A DNA stretch of 64,000 nucleotides from Morinoia aosen (Eukaryota; Arthropoda; Malacostraca; Amphipoda; Talitridae): assembly GCA_030386875.1 (NCBI GenBank), contig CM059562.1:67578201-67642200 (forward strand), in the 5' to 3' direction. The translations under genes were made by a program, and so were the position numbers. The notes below the pieces were generated by a model that worked only from the letters and a program-made list of their open reading frames with translations, ran no database searches and was not told the DNA's origin. Positions within the stretch are counted from its first letter, which is position 1; each line of letters begins with the position of its first letter. This document shows, piece after piece, positions 12,027 to 24,178 of this stretch.

Positions 12027-15000
12027 ATGGAGTTCTTATTTGGTAAGAAAATGACTCCTGAAGAGATGTTGAGAAAGAATCAGAGAGCTTTGACAAAAGC
12101 AATGAGAGATTTAGACAGAGAAAGAGCAAAAATGGAGCAACAAGAGAAGAAAATCATTGCTGACATCAAGAAGATGGCAAAAATGGGTCAAATGGTGAGT
12201 TTTGATTGTTGCATGTGGTCATTTGATCTTGGCATAGTAGGTCTTAATTTAATAATATTCTGAATTGGAAATGAGTATCTTGCACCGACATTCAATTCAG
12301 ATTTTATATTCATTTCTGTGGGTTCTTTTTTGTCAACAATACGTATGATGCCTTATGCGTGCTATTAATTTCTAGGAAGTTTGTTGTACAGATTTATGAT
12401 TTCAATTGTTGGAATAATGCCTATTGTAATATTTTTTATGTTTTTAACTTTTTCACCTTCCAATTGATTATTTTGCTGAGATATTTTGTAATGTGCTCCA
12501 ATTCAACTGCTCATGATGAATGCTGAATAGAAATTGAAGTGTATCCATTTTATTGTTTAGTAATCTATGCTTACGTGTTCACCCCTCAGGGGGATAAAAC
12601 TATTGTATCTATGGGAATTAGCACTCCCAGGGGAAAAATGTGAGGGCCCGAGCTGAGAGTTAGGTAGGCCTTCTTTTTGTTGAAATAGTATGTTTTTTGT
12701 TATGTTAAGGACCACCTTTTTTTTGGTTCACTACTGTCCTGTTTTTCAGCACCTCTGACTTTCTTTTTCAACTTTTATCTTATTTCATGAACTTCTTTCC
12801 CTTCTTACTGTTTCTATGCCCTTTCTGCATAGATTCCTCATTTTCTTATCTCCATACTAAATGGTGCCTTCCTCCTTCCTCTCTTTGATACGCTCTATTT
12901 TTGCAGAGGTTAGGGAGGCTTAAACTAACTTATAATCTATAATCTAAGCTTACGTGTTCAAAATTGTTCATGCGATCCAATGCAGGGTACCATGTATTTA
13001 CTGAGCCTATAGTGTTTTTTTTTTAATTTAGTGCCTGGCCCCAGTTTGCAGGTACAAATCTCCAGTGATCTCACAAGGCAGTAGACCCCTCAAGGGGATA
13101 CAACTAGCGTATCTATGGGAATTAGTGCTCCCAGGGGGAAAATGTGTGAGGGCCTGAGCAGAGAGTTAAGTAGGCCTTCTTTTTGTTGAAATAAAATATT
13201 TTTACATTTTATTATGTTAAGGACCACCTTTTTCGGTTCACTGCTGTCCTGTTTTTCAGCCCCTACTACTTTCTTCTTCAATTTTTATCTTGTTTCATGA
13301 ACTTCTTTCCCAACTTACTGTTTCTATGCCCCTTCTACATAGATTCTGCATTCCCTAATATCCATACTAAATGGTGCCTTCCTTCTTCCTCTTTTCGATT
13401 GCTCTTTTTTGTAGCGGTTAGGGAGGCTTAAACTAACCTATAATCTAATCTAATCTACAAGGCAGTAGAGCAGAGCAGCACAGAGGTGCCTAGGAGATGT
13501 GCTTATACTTATTCACTTAGTTCTTGTGGCTAATGTAAGTTAATTTCAGTTTAAAAGTTACTTTATTCTGCACTAGCAAGGAAAGTATATTACAGTGGTA
13601 CCTCGGTTCTCAACCAAAAAATTTGAGTAGAAAATGCTTCGGATCTCGAACAGATTTTTGGTACTCGACTAACCGAGTCGACCCGAAAGCGCTCCTCGGC
13701 CAGCGGGTAAGCGTCAGTTCGATTCTGACCGTGAGCTGAGTAAGACGTAAGCAGTTTGTTGGAGTACTGTATTTCTATCCAGATATAAACTTTTTTTTGT
13801 GTTGCTCTAGCCCTTAATTATGGGTCCAAAGAAAGACAGTGATAAGGGGAAGGCAAAGAGGAAAATAGTGAGGACCACTATTGAACTGAAGAAGGAAATT
13901 ATTGCAAAATATTAAAGTGGTGTGCGAGTGCCCGACCCTGCGTCGCAGTACGAAATGGCAAAATCAACCATTTCCACTATCTTGAAGCATAAGGAAGTGT
14001 TAGAGAAAGCTGATGTTGCAATGGGAGTGACAGGAATTAGTAAGCAAAGGCCTCAGATAATGGAAGAAATGGAGAACTTGCTTCTTATCTTCATCAAGGA
14101 AAAGATGTTGGCAGGGGACAGCATTAGTGAAGCTCTCATCTGCAAAAAAGCTTTTCAAATTTACGAATTGTTATCATGTACTGCTTGTGTACATTTACGT
14201 CTTCATTGTTTAGATACACGTTCTTTTAATATATTAGGTATTTTTCTTAATGGTAAGAATGGATTAAATTACTTTCCATTATTTCTTTTGGGAAAATTGG
14301 TTTTGGTTCTTGAGCAAATCGGTTCTCGACCACCACCTCAGAACGGATTATGGTCGAGTACCGAGGTACCACTGTATCTGTATTGATTTTATCAATTATC
14401 AAATTTTGAAATATATGTCATTGTTTAATTGCATTATTGATTTACGATTCACAGCAAGTTCTATAACAACTCATTTGTGAGATTAATGGCTGAATCTGAA
14501 ATTTATTGCATAGTAAATTTATATAGAACATCATGGTATAACTTTTTTTTAGCAACATTGGAAAATATATTTGTGTATTGAAAAGACTTGTTCTGTGAAG
14601 CAGTTGTAAGTTCTCCATTTAACTGTGCAAAATTAATTGGGCTGGAGGATAACACATACACAGGTGGTTAATGACTTCTACTGGTTTTGAGTTCAAGGCT
14701 GCTTGTTTTTGAGTTCAGTATAAATTAAAAAAGCTATTATTTGTAGTAATTCATGTCAGAAAAATAGGATGATTGGAGTATTGGAAGTATTGTACAGAAT
14801 GACATTGGAATATCCTGTTCTGTTGAATGTTGTCACATTGAGTCATAATTGACAGACCTTTCAAATTCCTGTTCCAGTTTCATTCCTGTCTGGCCATGTT
14901 TGAATGTCTCAATCCATAAAAAATGTTCTTACAATATATAGCACTGTTCTCAATGGTGACAAGTCTCTTCTGAAATTTGTTATCTTACATACCTTGGTCT

Positions 15001-17240
15001 GCAAATTTTTTTTATCACAGTCAGTAGGTCCTTAATTGTGTGAACTGACATTGCAGCAGGCATATTTCTATTGCCATAGCTTGTGGACAGTGGATGAAGG
15101 AGTGGTGAAACTCTGTACATAAGACCGCAGAATCACTTACTCTGTTCATTGGTGTGCTGATGCCTCTCGTATATCATTCAAGGCCCGTTATGTTGAAAGG
15201 GCAGCTGATTTTTGGTCTGATTGTTGTCTCTTCGGAGGAAAAAAAAAACAAGTAAATGCTTGCAAACTGCATATTCATCAATAATCTGTGATTGTCAGTT
15301 GCTTGAGTTATAAATTTTCCTAAGTATTTAATTAATTCTACGAATCATAAACTGATGAGCAATAATATTGCAGCTCGGCTTAGAGTCCCCTGTGTCTTTC
15401 TAATTTTTGACCATAATACTTAATTTGTACATTTTTTATGCAACATTAATTGACGGAGTTTCACCTCCAGGATGCAGTGAAGGTGATGGCCAAGGATTTG
15501 GTGCGAACGCGTCGCTATGTCAAAAAGTTCATCATGATGCGCGCTCAAATCCAGGCAGTCTCCCTCAAAATCACAACCCTTAAAAGTCAAAACTCCATGG
15601 CCCAGGCAATGAAGGGAGTTACCAAAGCAATGATGAGCATGAACAAGTAAGTGAAGAATGTTTGTTAGATTTGATGATGTACCAATTTAAAAAAAAAAAT
15701 TTAGCAGGATATCAATTCCTGCTATAGGTTAATTAAGTTAAACAGTGTTGCATAAAAGGAAGCACATTTGGAGTCAGATTAAATAGATTATTGCCTTTTA
15801 GATAATACAACTATTATATCAATGGGAGTAATGCTCCCAGGGAAAAAATATGAGGTTTCAAGCTGATGGTTAGGTAGGCCTTCTTTTTGTTTTATTACAG
15901 ATTGTCTTTTTTCGATTCGCTGCTGTGCTAGTTTTCATCACAGCGTTTTCCTTCAACTATTAGCTTGCTTCATAGCCTAAGTTCTTGCTGTTTCTACATG
16001 CTAGGGATCTTGTGTGAAAAGACACCGTGTGCATAGATTCCTTATTCTTTTACTGCCACTCTCTTCCTCTCTCTGGATGTTTTTGTTAAGGGAAGCTTAA
16101 CTTAATTTACAATGTAATTTAATCTTCATAGATTTATATGAAATTTTCTTGTGAAATTCTCTTTGTGTTTGTCTCATTGCAAGAAGACCTTAATTTGCAT
16201 GTGGAAATATGTTGTAGCAATTGTTTGTAAAGTGAGCTTTTTGACTGAACACCACTGTTAATAGCAATTTTTACCATACTATGTTGCAAGTTTGACAAGG
16301 CTTACCACATTGTGCTGTACTGAAGAGCTTTGATCAGAGTGAGATACTCGCATTGAAAACCACTGGTAACCATGCACTGAAGGCTTGAACTCTTGAAAGC
16401 AGTTTCATCAACTTATGAAATTTTTGCTTTCAAACCAGAAAATATATTCAGTAATGTGATCATTATGAGTTTCAGTAGAATTTAGCTATGGCTGGGACAT
16501 AATGGTGCATATATTTTGTGTATTTTATCAATTTTTTTCAATCATGTACTCTGCTGATCAAGTTTTGTCATAAAATTTTGATGAAACAAATTTTCCCTTC
16601 TGCTTCCTGAATGTGTGAAATTATTATCCACCTTAATATTTTGTATGTGTGCTAAAGTTTAGTTTAAAATTATCCTAACATTTTCAGATGGAATCACAAA
16701 ATTATGTTGATTGAGTTTATAAAACAGTTTTGTCCCAGTATTTTGTGCCTTTTTTTGCAAATCCTGATGTGTCTGTTCTTTGTGACACAGGCAGCTGCAG
16801 TTGCCCCAAATTCAGCACATCATGCAGGAGTTCGAGAAGCAGACGGAAATCATGAACATGAAGGAAGAAATGATGAACGATGTCATCGATGATGCCATGG
16901 AAGGAGAAGACGATGAGGAAGAAAGGTTAGTACCTTTTAATTTCTGCTTCAGATGGATTTTGCGTTGTTCAGGTGCCACGATAATTAATTTGTTTGTGGC
17001 TAAAATGCATGTGTTTTTTATCTCTTAATACTGAAATGTCTATCGTCTTTCAGTGATGCGATTGTATCGCAAGTGCTGGACGAGCTTGGCCTTCAGATGA
17101 CGGAGGGTCTGGGCGACCTGCCCTCTACAGGGGCAACTCTCGCATCCACGACGGGTCCTTCGAAAGCCCCAGCTGTCGCTGTGGGGGACGACGGCGACGA
17201 TGACATTCAGGCCAGACTGGACAACTTGCGGCGGGAGTGA
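12027..17240 (+). CDS. CHMP2A: Charged multivesicular body protein 2A (ESCRT-III subunit, Vps2), 4 coding exons
   Basis: Coding exons are 12027-12194, 15471-15646, 16791-16925 and 17054-17240. They join in frame to 222 codons (221 aa plus stop), about the length of human CHMP2A (222 aa). Donors are GTGAGT, GTAAGT and GTTAGT; all acceptors are AG. The product is a Snf7-family ESCRT-III subunit that polymerises on endosomal, midbody and nuclear membranes and recruits VPS4 for membrane scission. Exon 1 encodes the basic N-terminus (MEFLFGKKMTPEEMLRKNQR) and helix 1. Exon 2 begins DAVKVMAKDLVRTRRYVKK. Exon 3 carries the acidic stretch MKEEMMNDVIDDAM. Exon 4 ends in the VPS4-binding MIM1 helix, IQARLDNLRRE-stop. 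The start is the first ATG after an acceptor-like TTTTAG at 11984, so an upstream 5' UTR exon is likely. Introns are about 3.28 kb, 1.14 kb and 128 bp; intron 1 holds two SINE-U copies and a Tigger remnant, and intron 2 holds one SINE-U. Confidence 0.97.
12582..12947 (+). mobile_element. SINE-U copy B, full length with 13-bp target duplication
   Basis: A 366-bp element starts at CCCCTCAGGGGGATA and ends in a TAATCTATAATCTA tail. It is flanked by a perfect 13-bp duplication GCTTACGTGTTCA at 12569-12581 and 12948-12960. The duplication and the simple 3' tail indicate insertion by LINE-type target-primed reverse transcription. It lies in CHMP2A intron 1. Confidence 0.88.
13086..13456 (+). mobile_element. 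SINE-U copy C, full length with 13-bp target duplication
   Basis: A 371-bp copy with the same start (CCCCTCAAGGGGATA) and an AATCTAATCTAATCT tail. The perfect 13-bp duplication ACAAGGCAGTAGA lies at 13073-13085 and 13457-13469. It is in CHMP2A intron 1, only about 140 bp from copy B, and is an independent insertion because its target site differs. Confidence 0.88.
13593..14374 (+). mobile_element. Tigger/pogo-type DNA transposon, internally deleted
   Basis: A 782-bp element is flanked by TA (13591-13592 and 14375-14376) with inverted termini CAGTGGTACCTCGGTTCTC and a right end whose inverse reads CAGTGGTACCTCGGTACTCG. A TA target and CAGTGGTACCTCGG ends are typical of the pogo/Tigger branch of Tc1/mariner. 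The interior keeps only the start of a transposase, so this is a nonautonomous deletion derivative. It sits in CHMP2A intron 1. Confidence 0.85.
13820..14171 (+). pseudogene. Tigger transposase N-terminus (CENP-B-type HTH), truncated
   Basis: The frame starts MGPKKDSDKGKAKRK, a typical Tigger opening. It meets a stop codon after IIAKY and then continues in the same frame with SGVRVPDPASQYEMAKSTIS, the CENP-B/Psq-type helix-turn-helix, and a second HTH portion (QRPQIMEEMENLL). Homology ends near FQIYE at about 14171. The DDE catalytic domain is absent, so the copy cannot transpose itself. Confidence 0.8.
14377..15470. other. CHMP2A intron 1, 3' part; nothing further recognised
   Basis: Non-coding intronic DNA between the Tigger remnant and the exon 2 acceptor. 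No ORF or repeat was recognised by eye. Confidence 0.6.
15794..16125 (+). mobile_element. SINE-U copy D (diverged)
   Basis: Contains ATACAACTATTATATCAATGG, GGTTAGGTAGGCCTTC and GGAAGCTTAACTTAA with a TTTAATCT-like tail. Diverged, with no clear target duplication. In CHMP2A intron 2. Confidence 0.65.
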
Positions 17241-17779
17241 GAGCGGCTGCTGCTCCCCCCTGGCAGTGGATATATTCATGCCATTATGGTGCATTCTGAC
17301 CTGGTGTGGTTGATGCTCTTGCTGCATGAGTTAGGTTTTTCCTATGTACATTTTTGTGTCTCAAATTACCTTGAATGCGGCGGGTGCATGGACGTGAGTA
17401 CGTGCTCATGATTTGGGAATTATTTGTGTGGAATGGGAGCAAATGCGCGGTAATCTTGGCTAAAAGATTAATTGATGATAATTTGTTCTGTGGTTGTAAC
17501 TGTCAAAGAACACAGAATTGCCAGGCTGAACTTACGAAGAAAATGGTATTGAGGTTGTAGCAGCTCAGCCACCAGCGTTGCATTGCCTTAGCTGAGCAGT
17601 TACAGCGCCTGGGAATGTGAGGTTCTTGTGTTGTGCACGACCTGTCTGTGATTTGTCCTTAGATGTAAGTGTAATTCTCCGATCACCAGTGCAAATGAAG
17701 GTAACGGTTCTGAATTTGAGCCTCCCTGTAAGTGTCTACACATATTATCTGGCTTGCATTTATTTGTACCATTTTCGCA

Positions 17780-18101
17780 TCTTATGGAATTAGCATTTCC
17801 AGGGGAAATATGCGAATTCCTATGCTAATGGTTTGGTAGGCCTTCAATTTGTTGAAATAGTATAGGTTTTTGTTTGGTTACTTACCATGTTTTCTCGGCT
17901 CACTGCTGACATATTTTTCAGCACCTGATACTTTTTTCCTCAACTTTTATCTTGTTTCCTGAACTTTTTTCACCGTACTGTTTCTATGCACCTTATACAT
18001 AGATTCCACGTTCCCTTAACTCCATACTAAATAAGGCCTTCCACTCTTTGGAATACCTTTGTTGCGGTTAGGGTTTCTTAAATTAAAATATGATCTAATC
18101 T
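17780..18101 (+). mobile_element. SINE-U copy E (diverged)
   Basis: Contains CTTATGGAATTAGC, GGTAGGCCTTC, CATAGATTCCACGTTCCC, TCCATACTAAATAAGG and a GATCTAATCT tail. The 5' end is eroded. About 540 bp downstream of the CHMP2A stop codon, possibly within its 3' UTR. Confidence 0.65.
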
Positions 18102-19113
18102 GTTTGTAACATTTATTGATAATTTTCAGATACCGTTTGATTGTATCTTGCATTTGATTACTTCGATTCCTTCATTTTTAATTTCAAAATCGGTTAGCAT
18201 TCCATGTCCTGTGCGTAGATGTAACGTGTAGCTTAACACACCACTTATGTTTTATGTGCAGAAATGTGTTCTGTCTTGTGAATGGCACTAATGCTTTGTC
18301 ATTTACATAATTAACCTATGCTTCTCTGGACTATTCCGAACGGGAGGGTTGGTAACCGAGTTCGTAATTCAGGGTTGAAGTTTCTGAGTGAAAACGGTTT
18401 TTAATACTACTAATGACATCGATTGAAACGTAGAAACTTACTGAGTTTTTCTAAGAAATACATTTATCTTTTTACTTAGTTGACACAGCAGTCAACATAA
18501 TGGATATCTTGATTTTATCATCACATCTGTTCATCTTATCACTTTTTAATTTGAGGGGTGTCTCTCACCTCGCGTTTCCGCATCCAGCATGCTACAGTAA
18601 TGTCCTTGTGCTTATTGAGCTGCGTTTTGTCATTTTCCTTCCGTCTCACATTGGCTCTCTAACAAAAATGTTTCTGCACGCCAGTCTTCAGCAAGTTTAA
18701 TTTTAGTTTTGGTATATTTAGTTGTAGCTAACCGATTCTTGTGTGTGACGTCTGTTCACTTAGGGTTGTCGACCTGGGTCTTTTGAGTTACAAACGACTG
18801 CAATCGAATTCACATTAAATACTTGTTTCACATAATTTTTCCTGGAAGAAATGGAAACTCAATTTCATCATTTAAACTTAAAAAAAAAAAGATTGCGTTC
18901 TGCTGATGAATGTCATAGACCGAAATGTTGTTGCGAGCTATGGGCAGTTATACCGCTGAATTGATATAAATACAGCCTCGTGTTCTTAGTCACCTCCTTG
19001 AATATATTTGTTTATTTTATGTTCATTTACTACTTTATCTATTTCCTCTACCAGACTTTGCTACTACATGTTGTGTAAGGTGATCCTCCAGTTGATGAGT
19101 GTATATGCAAATA
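18102..19113. other. No gene seen
   Basis: Downstream flank of CHMP2A. No convincing coding region. The 66-aa frame at 18500-18700 is not recognisable. Confidence 0.5.
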
Positions 19114-19552
19114 CAGTGTTCCCTTGCTACTTCGCGGCCCGACTATCGCGGATTCACGACTTCGCGGGTTTCTAAAATATGTATATGTAAAGTATTTTGA
19201 AGAGTTTTCGCGTAAAATGTAATCATCAGCTGCGCAGAAATATCATAGTCATCATTTTTCAAGTGTTATTGCTTCATGGTAGTCCCTGTTATTAATAGAA
19301 TACTGTACCGTAAAGGATGGGTTGTTAACAGTACAGGGAGGGTTTTAAAAGTCCAAATGCGTGTTAAATAAGTACGGTAAATATGCTGACCCTACTTCGC
19401 GGAAATTCAGTTTTCGCGGCCGGTCTCGGAACCGACGAACCGCAATAAACGAGGGATCTCTGTACCTAAAATTCGGCGATCTCACTTCGTGGACAATCTC
19501 CTTTTGCAGGGGGCTTTGGAACGCATCCACCGCGATACACGAGGGAACACTG
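19114..19552. mobile_element. TA-flanked MITE, 439 bp
   Basis: Left end CAGTGTTCCCTTGCTACTTCGCGG and a right end whose inverse is CAGTGTTCCCTCGTGTATCGCGG, flanked by TA at 19112-19113 and 19553-19554. The interior repeats the TTCGCGG motif near 19398 and 19415. The ends resemble Tc1/mariner-Tigger MITEs. The ORFs across it on both strands are shadows of the repeat. Confidence 0.8.
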
Positions 19553-19554
19553 TA

Positions 19555-20907
19555 TATTATTCGAATTATTGTTAAAGTTTTGAAAATTTTCGTACAGGAT
19601 TAAAGCAGTGTTCTCTAATCTAAGCCGGAGCTATGTACAAGTGATACAAATTCAGGGTGGCTTCAGCAATTTTGATGACTTAACAAATCCATTAATGAGC
19701 TAATACCTACGTCATTGCGTCAGTTTTCAAGTTATGTGTTGAATAGATTGACCTGGGACTAGGAAAACTTTTCAAATAATTTGTAGTAGAAATTTTATTG
19801 TAATGCTGATGAATTTACCGCGTATCTTAGTGAAAACCGAAAGGCATTGAAGTGATTCACATTTTAAATGCTGGGCGCGATTGAAAATGATCAGTCACAA
19901 TGATATGTTGATTTTAAAGTTAAGTGCTTGTTTTCCTTGATTATCTTATAAATCATATAGTGTATGGTCTCAAAAGTGAGTCGTGCTGATAATTACTTCA
20001 GTTGTCACATCACCAGGATCACAGCTTGATCATTAACAGCGATAGACTTCGCTACAATCTACCCACGTTTATCACGCCAATCCTAGTTGAATTTAATTAT
20101 CATACGCGGAATGACGTTCCTCTAACTGGTCTTCTTCTCAATTTTGGAAGAAAGATGCACTTGAGAATAAGCACGTCTAGTTTCACAATGAATATCTCGA
20201 GCTTCTATGTGCTCATCGATGTTTTATTTTCTGCTGAAACAAATTTGCATGCTGTGCGATCGCTTATGTTTCAATATAGGCGGCGTCTTGAACACACCGT
20301 CATGAAACTCAACAGGCTTCAGTGTAGTTGCACTCGAATCAGTTGCCTTTCAGTTCATGCCTTACTGTGCCACCTTCTTTGTCACTTTTTTTTAGGGAAG
20401 AGTAGGTCTCGCTTATACAAATATCTGTCGATTGCAGTTTCTGTCATAATTTTCAAATTAAGTTCTGTACAGGTAATTTTCTGCAATATCTCTGCTACTT
20501 ATTAAGGGTGAAGATATGTCACGACTGAAGAAAAAGGCTCGATGATGTGCAATTGTGTCCTCGCTTCATAGAATACTAGCAATAAATTTTGCATAAACTA
20601 TCGTCTAAATCGAGGTCTTTGAGCTGCTGTGAGCGCATCTTCCCTTAGCCTTAAACTTGCGAGATGGTAGCAAGTCATCTGCTCGTCAGTGGGTGTGATC
20701 TAAGTGCTCATATTCTAGAAAATGTTGAATTTTGAGATTTTAACTAGTTCTGATTTCTGTTTAGTTAACTCGGTTTTTAAATTTCTCGCAGCACATTGGA
20801 CTGCCACTCATCATTATGCTTTGGTGCTCCTAACCTGTGCCGCGAGTCGAGCAAGGTAGGCAAAACTTTTTAGGGTATTCCTTTATTTGAATTATTTTAC
20901 ACCATTA
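19555..20907. other. No gene seen
   Basis: Contains a 167-codon open frame (20002-20505) with no ATG at its start and no recognisable domain, judged spurious. No repeat identified. Confidence 0.45.
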
Positions 20908-20920
20908 TTCTAAATTTACA

Positions 20921-21278
20921 CCCCTTAGGGGGATACAACTATTGTATCTATGGGAATTAGCGCTCCCAGGGGGACAATGTGAGGGCCTGAGCTAAAGGTT
21001 AGGTAGGCTTTATTTTTGTTGAAATACAATAGGTTTTTATTTTGTTACGGACCATCTTTTCTCGGTTCACTGCTGTCCTGGTCATCACCTCCTACTTTCT
21101 TCTTCAACTTTGATCTTGTTTCATGAACTTCTTTCTCATCTTACTGTTTCTGTGCCCTTTCTGCATAGATTCCACGTTCCCTTAACTCCATACTAAATGG
21201 TGCCTTCTTCTTTCCTCTCTTTGGATCTCCTTTGTTGCGGATAGGGAGGCTTAAACTAACTAATAATCTAATCTAATC
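20921..21278 (+). mobile_element. SINE-U copy F, full length with 13-bp target duplication
   Basis: A 358-bp copy from CCCCTTAGGGGGATACAAC to a TAATAATCTAATCTAATCT tail. The perfect 13-bp duplication TTCTAAATTTACA lies at 20908-20920 and 21279-21291. It is the best-preserved + strand copy. Confidence 0.88.
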
Positions 21279-21291
21279 TTCTAAATTTACA

Positions 21292-23184
21292 AGTAGTCTA
21301 CAAACGCAATCGGAAATTATTTCTGGTGTATTGTGCGTTGTGATGCAACGCCGACGTAGCAAGGCGGACGAGTGCGTTCTGAAGTTGCGGCGGACGGGTG
21401 AGCCGTGATGGCTGAACTGTTGATTATTTATATTTTATAGAAGCGACACCGTAACGGTAAATTGTTTTTATTACCCCTCAAAAACTTTTTTTAATATTAA
21501 AATTTGTTTTACTGAATTTCTATTCAAGAAAATCGTCCGACTCGTGTTTGCTAAAAAGCTACTATTTTGACAGAGTTGGGGAAGGAAGAGAAAATTTGCG
21601 GATCCGTTTTGCTCAGTCAGGCGGTAGAGGGAGCGGAGACATTCTCCTCAGGAGGGTTTTCGAAGAAGTAATGTCGTCGTGCCGGTGCAGCTGATGTAAA
21701 ATTTTATTTGTAGGCTTGGTTATACTTCGTGTTTTTTGAGCCAAAACTTGCGAGTTGCAAAAAAATTTCAAACTTAAGTCTGACTATTCAGCACGTGACA
21801 TCCCTGCCAGGTTGCCGGATTCTAAGTGCCTAATTTTTAGTTTGAAATGTACAAACTTGATGTTTTGGTGATAATAATCAATGTAGCAGAGCCAAATGGA
21901 CAAAAACATAGGAGTAGCATCGATAAGTTTGTTGATCCGCACATAACGCGACTAGTGAAAGCCGCACTAAACCTCACATTTACTCTGTTTGTGATCTTCA
22001 TTCCGCTGAATTGAGGCAAGTTTTACAACTCCAAAACGCTCGTTTCCTTATTGGGGTATTTTTTAGGAAAATAATCGCGCGGCAATGATTAATAAAAATA
22101 TGAAATGCTGAGCTCTAAAAGTAAAATTTTTATTAAAAGGACGAAGTAAAGAAGGCGTGACAGAATACTGTCGCGTGCAATACGAAAAAAATAGGCACAA
22201 ACTATATATTCTAATTAATCTTATTTTACATTATCTACTAAGATAAAAGGGATTGGAAGTAAAAGTAAATATAAATATTTTGAAATATTGAACGCCACAC
22301 ATGGCCCTCTAACTCTCTTTGACGCAATTCGTACTGAAGAGAGATTAATGAGAAGTTTCTCGACACGTCTTGCGTTTTTGCCTCTACACGTAAGGTTGCT
22401 TTATTCAGCGTTCTTTATCAAGATTTTTTCAACATAGAATTAAAATAAGCATTACACTAGGAGCTTCAGACCACGAGAAGAGAAACAGTTTGATGCTCAC
22501 ATAAATTTAGGATGCTGATTTACAAACTCAGGCTACCTTTTATAGATGTGGCGTTCCTGAGTTACGTCCACCTTTCACTTGTTTAAACTTGAGTCATATT
22601 AGATCAATTTAAGCCTCCTAAACAGCATTCAGACACTCGTTAATCATGAGAACACGCTATAAATAAATACATTTTACAAAAGGTTTGTTGTTACTGGTAA
22701 ACGGCAATAATGTTATTAAATTTTAAATGTAATCATTATAACCTTTGTAGGAGGAAATAATGTAATGAGGAAGTTCAACTTACACCGGATATTATTCCTA
22801 ACACCAATAAGGAACGGGCGTTCTCGAACTACACATAGGTTACGTTTTACCCGAATCTGCGTGTTGGGAGTCAATCTATCATTTGACAGCCCTGTGCTAA
22901 AAAAAACACACAAGGAATTTCACTATTTCATGGATCCGAACGTAAAGAAGGTCTTCCATTCAGATAATACGTTTCTTACAATGTGACTACAACTGCATCA
23001 AAAAAAGGTCATGTTATTCTTCTAACTGAAATGAAACATTTCTAACATTGACTATTCAAATTTCCCACAATCAACGTTAAGACGCAATGACTTACTCCCA
23101 GTCAAACAGATATCAATTTCAACGCCGGAAACAAGGAGGGAGTTGTACATAACTTCCTTCTTTCGAGAGTAAGAATCCGTGACT
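21292..23184. other. No gene seen
   Basis: Non-coding DNA between SINE-U copy F and the tRNA-like SINE head. Short ORFs are at chance level. Confidence 0.45.
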
Positions 23185-23253
23185 GGGATGGGTTCGAACT
23201 CATGACATTTCGCACGAAACGCAAACATTCTTCACACTATGTCACGGTTCTCA
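23185..23253 (-). mobile_element. tRNA-like SINE head
   Basis: Read on the - strand, the sequence has an A-box-like TGACATAGTGTGAAG and a B-box GAGTTCGAACCC at the spacing of a tRNA gene. There is no paired acceptor stem. The sequence downstream on the - strand (towards 23082) looks like an unrelated SINE body. It is probably a fragment of a tRNA-derived SINE and not a functional tRNA. Confidence 0.5.
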
Positions 23254-24178
23254 TAGTAAAATGATCCGTAGAGGCAAGTATGGTTAAACTTTAATTTTTT
23301 CTCTCTTATGATCGCCCTCAAACGCACATGTAACACTCGTCTGCATTGTAGTACCTAGTACGGTATCGTAAATGAAATATCATTGGCATCCGTACAAAGA
23401 CAATATCAGCACCACGTGACTACCTCTATTTTTCAACATCTTACTTCTTAGAATTGAAAATCTCGTATTCATCAACACAGACATATGAAATGAGGTATGC
23501 ATAGATTTGATCCATCAATCGATGCAAACGATTCAGAATGCTAGTAAAAAATTGCTGTCAGCCATTAAAAAGAATTTCAATCGAATGGGTTTCGGCTGTA
23601 CATTGATATCGTCAACCGTGTAGGATAAACATAAAATCGTTTTCAAAAATCCGTCCACCTTCACCACAAAAGTTGAAGAGAATCCTTCCTTAGCACCCAT
23701 CCAGGAACTCACAAATCCCAACCGAGACATAGGCTACTCCAACGATTGAGAAATACCAAATAAGGACACTTTGTAGACATACAGGGACCCAATATCTACG
23801 ATCGAAGGGTTGCACATACGTAAAAGAATCTAAAACCAATCACTGCTAAAAAATTAGAAATACTGATGATGATTAATGCGGTTGGTAGCATAGGAATCCG
23901 CCAAAAACGGGAATGAACATAAAAACAGTATTTGGTAGCTGTTCCGCATGAGCTGGTTGTACTTCCTTGAGTCGTCATGTAATTTGGGTCAACTTTCCAG
24001 AGATACGAATAAAAAACTGTTCTGCGCCTTCATTTCATAGATATATTGCTTGCTGGAAATCGTTCACACTTCACAACGTTTTAGAGTAGCATTATCCACA
24101 GAGTTACTTGAATAACTTCAAACTATGGTACAAGGAGGTACAAAGGATCTCATCTTATGGTAAAGAAGAGAGCAAGAT

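Noticed and set aside
20002-20505. 167-codon open frame downstream of CHMP2A
   Set aside because: It begins at a TTG, has no domain, no splice or codon-use support, and looks like chance.
23185-23253. Possible functional tRNA gene
   Set aside because: Boxes are present but the acceptor stem does not pair, so a SINE head is more likely.
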